Below are positions 7,769-12,363 of a stretch of DNA of 12,363 nucleotides, piece after piece (position 1 is the first letter of the stretch; the number at the start of each line of letters is the position of its first letter). Source of the DNA: Kiritimatiellia bacterium. GTDB lineage: Bacteria > Verrucomicrobiota > Kiritimatiellia > B70-G9. The stretch is from contig DTYT01000360.1 in the NCBI GenBank assembly GCA_012961745.1, positions 1 through 12,363 on the forward strand, given 5' to 3'. A program made the position numbers and the translations under genes. The notes below the pieces were generated by a model. The model was not told the DNA's origin. It ran no database searches and was given only the letters and a program-made list of their open reading frames with translations.

Positions 7769-8878
7769 TCATCTCTGTCTCCCACGGCGACTGAAAGCAG
7801 CACTGCGAGCCTCCTCTTGCGTAGAACGCCCGCCACCTCGCAGCTTGTCCCTGAGCTCCTGGAGTTCCGACTCCGCGATACGGCTCACGAGGACTTCCGC
7901 ATCGCTTTGCACGTCGCGTAATAATACGCCGTCACCCAGTATGTCAATGATTTTGTAGATCCGGTCCCGGACGGTGATCGTGTCTCCTACGTGGACTACA
8001 AAACGACTGGCGTCCGTCAGCAGCGCCAGGTATGCCACGCGTTCATAACGGGTCAGAGCCAAGTTTTTCACAAGCGGTATGATGCGATCGCCTTTGCGGA
8101 GAGTAAGGACGGACTCGTCCACCTTCCCCGCGGGCGTCTTCCTGATCTTGGGTTCGTAGCCGACCACTTTGTACCCGTCGATCACGTCACCGATCTTAAC
8201 GAAGTACGACCTTTCCAGCGTCCTCAGATTCAACAGGAACCGGATCTCTCCATTGGCCAGCGTCTGCACGCCTTGGAAACGCATGCGGAACGGCCGGTTG
8301 ACAACCCGTACCACCCGAAGCTTGACCACTGGATTGGGGAAGTCCTTGGAGTCGAACGGATCGGTGTCAGCCTGGAACTCCTCGATATTGCTGAACCCGT
8401 CGCAATCGGGGTCAGCGAAGGCGTCGGACGCGTCAAAAGGATTCAACCCGACCTTCTTCTCATATACGTCCGTCAACCCATCCCCGTCGCTGTCGATCTC
8501 CTCGGGCCGAACGATCTCCGGCTGCCGACGTCCGCAGAACGGGCACACATCGGCATCAAAGGGTATCGGCTTGCGGCAGTCTTCATATACACATAGGACC
8601 CGCAGCTCGCTGACGAAGAGCAGGTTGGTAAACGGAGGCAATTGCAACGGTTTACTCACCGTCTGCAACCGCTCGGCATACGGATCCATGGCCAACCGTT
8701 CCGCGCGCTTCCACTGCGACGGTAAGGTCTCCCTCACCAGGGATTCCAGAGTCGACCTCGACTGCTGCAGCTGTGACAGGAGATAGCCCACCGATCCCAG
8801 CAGTACCGCCACCATAGCGGTGAGAATCAGTTTCTCATAGTGCCGGGCCAGCCAACCATCCTGTCCGGGAATCCTCAT
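7769..8878 (-). CDS. Amuc_1099-like pilus-system protein (PilP-like) with zinc-ribbon-like and calcium-loop motifs
   Basis: 369 aa, one N-terminal membrane helix (about 16-35) followed by a probably periplasmic body. Seen in order: a linker; a four-cysteine knuckle (C96, C101, C112, C115, with CPFCGRRQ) resembling a zinc ribbon; two Asp-rich EF-hand or thrombospondin-type-3-like loops, DSDGDGLTDVYE (129-140) and DPDCDGFSNIEE (156-167), separated by the KVGLNPFDASDAF type of spacer common in PVC proteins; and a beta-rich C-terminal half with YFVKIGDVIDGYKVVGYE (225-242) and VVHVGDTITVRDRIYKI (294-310), the pattern of PilP and GspC homology-region domains. By position, between the PilO-like gene and the secretin, it is the PilP equivalent that would contact the secretin N-domains. 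The ATG overlaps the preceding stop by 4 bp; GAGGAA lies 8 nt upstream. The family name comes from context and remembered family features, not a search. Confidence 0.8.
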   Translation of the reverse strand: MRIPGQDGWLARHYEKLILTAMVAVLLGSVGYLLSQLQQSRSTLESLVRETLPSQWKRAERLAMDPYAERLQTVSKPLQLPPFTNLLFVSELRVLCVYEDCRKPIPFDADVCPFCGRRQPEIVRPEEIDSDGDGLTDVYEKKVGLNPFDASDAFADPDCDGFSNIEEFQADTDPFDSKDFPNPVVKLRVVRVVNRPFRMRFQGVQTLANGEIRFLLNLRTLERSYFVKIGDVIDGYKVVGYEPKIRKTPAGKVDESVLTLRKGDRIIPLVKNLALTRYERVAYLALLTDASRFVVHVGDTITVRDRIYKIIDILGDGVLLRDVQSDAEVLVSRIAESELQELRDKLRGGGRSTQEEARSAAFSRRGRQR

Positions 8879-9861
8879 GGGCGGGTTTCCTCTTCCTCCC
8901 GAAACCGGTACACGTTCAGTTGGATCGTCACCCGTATCTCCTCCCGGCCAGCCACAACCCGCTCCTCGCGGGTCAGCGGTCTCTCCGTGCCGGTCTCGCT
9001 CCGCATGCTCGCTGGCAGGCTGAAAATCTGGCGTAGCGCATCTGCGACCCCCTCTCCCCGGCCCGTCTGCGTCAGTGTCCCAAACTTCTGGTTCTCAACC
9101 TCGATACTTGTGACCACCGCGCAGAAGGGAGCATTGGCCAGCCCCAGTAGCAGTTTCCAGAAAGCTGGCTCGCTGCAGGAAACCGTGAAACGGTAGCTTT
9201 CCAGATCCACGAGGTCAGCGATCTTGTCCGGCGCGCGGGGTAAGCGCCGCAACTCGCCGGACACCTCTGCAGGAGGAACTCTACGGCGCCGCCTTCTGGC
9301 ACGCTCCGGTACCTCGGCCTCCCTCTCCAGGTCAAACTCCTGGCGTCGGAGGTCATCTAGTTCCGAAATCCCGGCCGAAAAAAGAAGGCTGCATATCCTC
9401 CTCACTTGCTGGAGTTGCACCGTTAGCCTCTCGACGTCGGAAGCCAAAGGTATCTTGCCGCGCACGTACTGCTCGAATCCGAACGTAAAATCCTCTGGAA
9501 GGATCACCTGTGCCTCCGCAGCCTCCCGCGAAAGGTACCGGATCTCCTTCTCCAGAACCGCGGGGAAGTCGGCCGGCTCGATTCGGATAGGCTGGACCTG
9601 GTTAGTGCGCAGCGAAGATATCACTTGGGAGAGGAACCGCTCAATCCGGGCGAAATTGCCGGCAACCGTCCTGACATTTGCCTCGGACGGGTAAGGCGAC
9701 CGAGCCTGCAGGCGCACCAGCTGGGCGTGCTGGTTCTCCAGCTCAACCGTAATGGCGTGGTAGGCCTGCCACCCACGCCACAGAAAGACCGCCGCAGCGC
9801 AAAGGAAAACCAGCCCCACCAGCAGCAGGACCAGCACAAGTTTCGAAAAACGGATACTCAC
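8875..9861 (-). CDS. Amuc_1100-like pilus protein (PilO-like)
   Basis: 328 aa bitopic inner-membrane protein: one N-terminal helix (about 8-28), a coiled-coil-like stretch (35-55), a helical middle and a ferredoxin-like alpha/beta C-terminal part, the layout of PilO. It resembles Amuc_1100 as I remember it (about 317 aa): FEQYV with a following LQQVRRICSLLFSAGISEL (150-168) parallels the Akkermansia helix ending LAECGLSKF; a domain opening YRFTVSCSEPAFWKLLLGL (223-241) leads into VVTSIEVENQK (249-259); and the last strand GREEIRVTIQLNVYRF (305-320) parallels GKEQVFVQVSLNLVHF. Unlike Amuc_1100 it carries a basic insert with six consecutive Arg (189-194). GTG start at 9861-9859 overlaps the PilM stop (GTGA), with GGAGGAG about 11 nt upstream. 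Likely role: bracing the PilM/N ring against the PilP-like protein. Amuc_1100 itself is known as a TLR2-active surface protein; that activity cannot be inferred here. Confidence 0.85.
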   Translation of the reverse strand: MSIRFSKLVLVLLLVGLVFLCAAAVFLWRGWQAYHAITVELENQHAQLVRLQARSPYPSEANVRTVAGNFARIERFLSQVISSLRTNQVQPIRIEPADFPAVLEKEIRYLSREAAEAQVILPEDFTFGFEQYVRGKIPLASDVERLTVQLQQVRRICSLLFSAGISELDDLRRQEFDLEREAEVPERARRRRRRVPPAEVSGELRRLPRAPDKIADLVDLESYRFTVSCSEPAFWKLLLGLANAPFCAVVTSIEVENQKFGTLTQTGRGEGVADALRQIFSLPASMRSETGTERPLTREERVVAGREEIRVTIQLNVYRFREEEETRP

Positions 9862-11528
9862 AACTGGATGGGCTCCTCCAGCACGGCATCTATTTTGAAT
9901 CTGCGGACGATGTCACCCGTCACCGGCGCCGGCTGCCAGGTGAGTTCGGTATCCGCGGTGAAAAATCTGCTCTTGCGCAGCCCGTCCCGAAAAGCTCTCA
10001 CCGGTGAGCTGTCCGGGACCCTGTCCAGGTATCCCATTCCACTGATCTCAATGCGGCGGATTATTCCGCCGACCGGGCCCGCGTCGGCCCGCGCGGACGT
10101 CTCTTCCACGATGGGTACGATCTGGGCCACCCAGATGCCCCGCGGCACCGCCCGCCTCACTTCGGTAAGCATCTGCGCCCACCGGCGCTTGGCCACAAGG
10201 GTGTCCAGCAGACCTTCCAACCTCATCTGTGCGGCAGCCAGTTTCTTCTCCTGAACCGCCAATCTACTTTCAACCCCGCGCATCCGGGTCACCCGCTCCC
10301 TCAGTTTCCCCAGGTATTCGTTCCCCAGGGCGCTCATTTTGAAAAGGTCTCCAGCCCACACCACCATCGTCATTATCAGCGCCAGTCCCGACAGAACCAG
10401 ATAGGGCAGCTTCCTGCGCGCCGCCTGGTAACGCCTGACCCTTTCGGGCAGCAGGCTCAATTCAATGGGACACGAAAGCAGCTTGCGCAGGCCCAGTCCC
10501 ACCACTTCCGCCAGCAGATGGACATCGCGCGCGATCTGCTCGGCGGGTATCCTCTCGGATACCGCTACGTTGAGGAAGGGATTCAGATAATCCACCGGGG
10601 TTTTCAGCTTCTCTTTGAGAAACGTGTCGGTGTAGGGAATCACCGAGGTCCCCCCGGTCAGCAGCAGGCGCTCCGGCTTACTTCCCGCCTGCTGGCTTCG
10701 ATAGAAGTTTATGGAGCGATTTATCTCGGCATGAATGCGCGTCATCACGCTCCGCACCGCCTTCGATACCCTGTCGGCCACCTCGCTCGGTGGAGCCTCG
10801 TAGGCGCTGCCGAAAGCCACATACGCGTGCGCCTTCTTGAGTTCCTCCGCATCCGCAAAAGAGATATCGAATTCCCTCATGATCTGTTGTGTAACCGCAT
10901 TCCCCGCCACGGGAATGCTGCGCATGAATATTCTTTCCTGTTCCATGAAAATCAGGTCCGTGGACCGCGCCCCCATATCGATCACCAGAACGCATCCTTC
11001 AAGATTATCGTAGTTGTAGCGTACGGCGTTGTACAATGCGGCTGAAGCCACGTCCACCGTAACCGGCTCCATCCCGGCCTGCTCGACACAACCGGAAAGT
11101 TCTTCGATGATCTCCGCCTTGATCGCCGCCAGCATCACGTTCAGGTCCCCGCCCGCGCTGCCTATCAATTGATAGTCCCAGACGACCTCATCCATGGGAA
11201 AGGGAACGTTCTGTTGCGCCTCGTAGAGAATAATCTTGTAGATCTTCTCTCCATCGACCGGGGGCAACCTGACGAAGCGTGAAAAAACCGACTGCCCGGG
11301 CACCGACATGACGACCCGGGTTCCTTTCAATCCGCTCTCGCGTAACATGCCACGAAGCGTAAGAACGATCTGCGACGCCCGGTCGCTTTCCCGGGTGGGA
11401 TCCAGTTCCAGCGAAGCAATGGAATAGTTCATCAGCTGCAGCCCGCCGGCTTTGAGCCCGGAAAATTCCGCCAGCTTGAGGCTGCTGCTGCCTATATCCA
11501 GCGCTAGAATACGGTCTCCGCCAAGCAT
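9858..11528 (-). CDS. pilM: PilM-PilN fusion, Amuc_1101-like pilus assembly ATPase
   Basis: 556 aa joining two normally separate assembly proteins. Residues 1-350 form an actin-like PilM: phosphate-1 loop LALDIGSSSLKLAEF (8-22), VVMSVPGQSVFSRFVRLP (72-89), YEAQQNVPFPMDEVVWDY (102-119), phosphate-2 loop VLVIDMGARSTDLIF (180-194) and adenosine motif LLLTGGTSVIPY (288-299). Next is ELSLLPE (356-362), like the INLLP peptide by which PilN docks on PilM, a basic stretch, one membrane helix (375-393), a coiled coil (about 402-445) and a PilN-like periplasmic domain from WAQMLTEVRRAVPRGIWV to the end. ATG 11528 is preferred to a GTG 24 bases upstream because GGAGGTGA directly precedes it and the protein then opens at the actin fold. 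It starts 33 bases after the Amuc_1102-like gene and its TGA overlaps the PilO-like start. It is expected at the cytoplasmic face of the inner membrane. Confidence 0.93.
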   Translation of the reverse strand: MLGGDRILALDIGSSSLKLAEFSGLKAGGLQLMNYSIASLELDPTRESDRASQIVLTLRGMLRESGLKGTRVVMSVPGQSVFSRFVRLPPVDGEKIYKIILYEAQQNVPFPMDEVVWDYQLIGSAGGDLNVMLAAIKAEIIEELSGCVEQAGMEPVTVDVASAALYNAVRYNYDNLEGCVLVIDMGARSTDLIFMEQERIFMRSIPVAGNAVTQQIMREFDISFADAEELKKAHAYVAFGSAYEAPPSEVADRVSKAVRSVMTRIHAEINRSINFYRSQQAGSKPERLLLTGGTSVIPYTDTFLKEKLKTPVDYLNPFLNVAVSERIPAEQIARDVHLLAEVVGLGLRKLLSCPIELSLLPERVRRYQAARRKLPYLVLSGLALIMTMVVWAGDLFKMSALGNEYLGKLRERVTRMRGVESRLAVQEKKLAAAQMRLEGLLDTLVAKRRWAQMLTEVRRAVPRGIWVAQIVPIVEETSARADAGPVGGIIRRIEISGMGYLDRVPDSSPVRAFRDGLRKSRFFTADTELTWQPAPVTGDIVRRFKIDAVLEEPIQL

Positions 11529-11529
11529 T

Positions 11530-11537
11530 TCACCTCC
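11530..11537 (-). promoter_or_regulatory. Strong Shine-Dalgarno of the PilM-PilN gene
   Basis: GGAGGTGA on the minus strand, complementary over eight bases to the usual 16S rRNA 3' end. The GGAGG core ends 4 bases before ATG 11528-11526, a short but workable spacing. It supports this ATG over the GTG at 11552-11550, which has no comparable site. Confidence 0.75.
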
Positions 11538-11561
11538 GCAGGGCGGCCCCACCCCGAAGAA

Positions 11562-12143
11562 TCAACGCCGGCCGTCGAACTTTATCGCCTCATAGTCGTC
11601 GTACAGGATCATCCCGAAAGGCGTCTGCATCCGGTTCAGCAGCAGGCCGCTTTCGGGGGTCAGCTGTTCCCACCAACGCTGCTGGGAAGCAGGCCGCGTC
11701 TCGATCGCCATCAGTCGCCCCCCCGAACGCACCAAGACCGCAACCCGTACCACGTCGCCGAACCTCTCAACCGTGCTGGGGTGCAAATACATCACACTCT
11801 TGTGCCTGCCTTTGGGAATGTTCACGTATGAAACCACGCCCTTGAGAAGCTTATACTTGACGGGCCCCTTGCGCGGCTTCAGCAGTACGTAGTATTCGAA
11901 ATCAAGCTGATCCACCCATTCCGGACGCGTGAGGTAGTCGACGACCACCTGGAACCACCGGCGCGTCGGCCGCTGCGGCGTACCTCCGACGATGCGATAT
12001 TCCGGCGTGCGCACCTTCTCCCCATTGATCTTGCGTATCTCTACAACCTTACCTTCCGCTGCGTGAACCGGGCAGGATGCCACCAGCAGAAACAACAACA
12101 AGGAGGGAAAAACACTCAGCGGCACCCGATGATATTTTCTCAT
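11562..12143 (-). CDS. Exported Amuc_1102-like pilus-associated protein
   Basis: 193 aa secreted protein, first gene of the pilus-like operon. Seen: a signal peptide with basic start MRKYHR and hydrophobic core (about 8-22), with two possible processing sites: signal peptidase I after VHA (residue 28), or a lipobox V21-A22-S23-C24 that would give a lipoprotein. The mature part is beta-rich with alternating hydrophobic residues: RWFQVVVDYLTRPEWVDQL (62-80), EYYVLLKP (83-90), GVVSYVNIPKGRHKSVMYL (102-120), VVRVAVLVRSGGRLMAIE (131-148), and a C-terminal QTPFGMILYDDYEAI. No enzyme motif is visible. The Amuc_1102 name rests mainly on its place before the PilM/Amuc_1101-like gene and on size and export; Amuc_1102 is a small exported beta-sandwich protein. 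ATG 12143 is chosen because the signal peptide begins there; an upstream TTG reading at 12200 lies inside the promoter. The Shine-Dalgarno is weak. Confidence 0.75.
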   Translation of the reverse strand: MRKYHRVPLSVFPSLLLFLLVASCPVHAAEGKVVEIRKINGEKVRTPEYRIVGGTPQRPTRRWFQVVVDYLTRPEWVDQLDFEYYVLLKPRKGPVKYKLLKGVVSYVNIPKGRHKSVMYLHPSTVERFGDVVRVAVLVRSGGRLMAIETRPASQQRWWEQLTPESGLLLNRMQTPFGMILYDDYEAIKFDGRR

Positions 12144-12180
12144 CTCGACCCCCAATGACTCCGCGTCAACATTCGCGTTC

Positions 12181-12210
12181 AGTATATGGAAGACTCCCAA
12201 GAGGCGTCAA
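12181..12210 (-). promoter_or_regulatory. Sigma-70-type promoter of the pilus-like operon
   Basis: On the minus strand TTGACG (12210-12205) and TATACT (12186-12181) each match the bacterial consensus at 5 of 6 positions and are 18 bases apart. Transcription would start near 12174, giving a 5' leader of roughly 30 bases before ATG 12143. The site lies in the 113-base gap between the upstream gene's stop and the Amuc_1102-like start, where an operon promoter is expected. The rest of this gap shows nothing else convincing. Confidence 0.65.
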
Positions 12211-12256
12211 CCAAACACTCCGAAGTTCGGCGACCAACCCGGCCGCTCACCGCCCA

Positions 12257-12363
12257 TCAGCCCGTGACCCCTTCGGTCGGATAATCAAGATCCGTGGCCT
12301 GCCGGATTTCAATCCTGCACTCGGGCAGGGACTGGAGAAAATACCGGCCGTACCGACGATCAA
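12257..12363 (-). CDS. C-terminal end of an unidentified protein (partial)
   Basis: An open minus-strand frame enters from the right edge and ends at TGA 12259-12257, giving 34 residues that finish LDYPTEGVTG, with a preceding RYFLQSLPECRIEIRQ. Residue composition looks like a normal soluble protein, and its end just before the operon promoter is sensible. A second open frame on the same strand ends slightly further left, and third-position base use does not separate them clearly. The fragment is too short to identify. Confidence 0.4.
   Translation of the reverse strand, partial: DRRYGRYFLQSLPECRIEIRQATDLDYPTEGVTG

Noticed and set aside
7744..7836. Longer secretin start 31 codons upstream
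   Set aside because: It would overlap the PilP-like gene and put charged residues before a clear signal peptide; the ATG at 7743 has an AGGAGG.
12141..12170. Second TTGACG as a downstream -35 element
   Set aside because: The matching -10 position would fall on the start codon of the Amuc_1102-like gene and has no TATAAT-like sequence.
12144..12200. TTG start at 12200 for the Amuc_1102-like protein
   Set aside because: It would lie inside the promoter and upstream of the predicted transcript start, and the signal peptide begins at ATG 12143.
12212..12256. Possible terminator hairpin after the upstream partial gene
   Set aside because: A 4-bp CCGA/TCGG stem with no U-run is too weak.

Overview
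The window is a GC-rich, tightly packed bacterial chromosome segment with every supportable gene on the minus strand, so it is best read from right to left. Gene content and order point to the PVC superphylum, most likely Verrucomicrobiota, Kiritimatiellota or Lentisphaerota. The right half carries the set of pilus-like proteins first named in Akkermansia muciniphila (Amuc_1098 to Amuc_1102). The left half keeps the polA-like / coaE / rho neighbourhood that I recall from Chlamydia.

Right half (12257 to 4807). After the tail of an unidentified gene (12257 to the right edge) there is a good sigma-70-type promoter (-35 at 12205-12210, -10 at 12181-12186). It is followed by five co-directional genes: a small exported Amuc_1102-like protein (11562-12143), a PilM actin-like ATPase fused to a PilN-like membrane domain (9858-11528), a PilO/Amuc_1100-like protein (8875-9861), a PilP/Amuc_1099-like protein with a zinc-ribbon-like knuckle and calcium-loop motifs (7769-8878), and a large PilQ-type secretin with an acidic linker and TPR-like region (4807-7743). 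The order is that of the classical pilM-N-O-P-Q operon, so I read the block as a strongly diverged type IV pilus alignment complex joining a cytoplasmic actin-like ring, through inner-membrane and periplasmic proteins, to an outer-membrane secretin. No pilin, PilB/PilT motor, PilC platform or prepilin peptidase lies in the window.

Left half (4735 to the left edge). A stand-alone 5'-3' exonuclease equivalent to only the N-terminal domain of DNA polymerase I (3878-4735) is followed by a polytopic GT-C/STT3-like membrane protein (1800-3803), dephospho-CoA kinase CoaE (1181-1798), and transcription terminator Rho (start 1184, C-terminus cut by the left edge). The last three are separated by 1 bp or overlap by 4 bp, so they are almost certainly one transcript.

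I see no tRNA, rRNA, mobile element, CRISPR array or convincing intrinsic terminator, and no gene-free stretch above 300 bases. The most interesting points are the compact Amuc-type pilMNOPQ equivalent with its PilM-PilN fusion and elaborated PilP and PilQ, and the conserved polA-coaE-rho neighbourhood in which only the exonuclease part of polA is present and a glycosyltransferase-like gene lies between.
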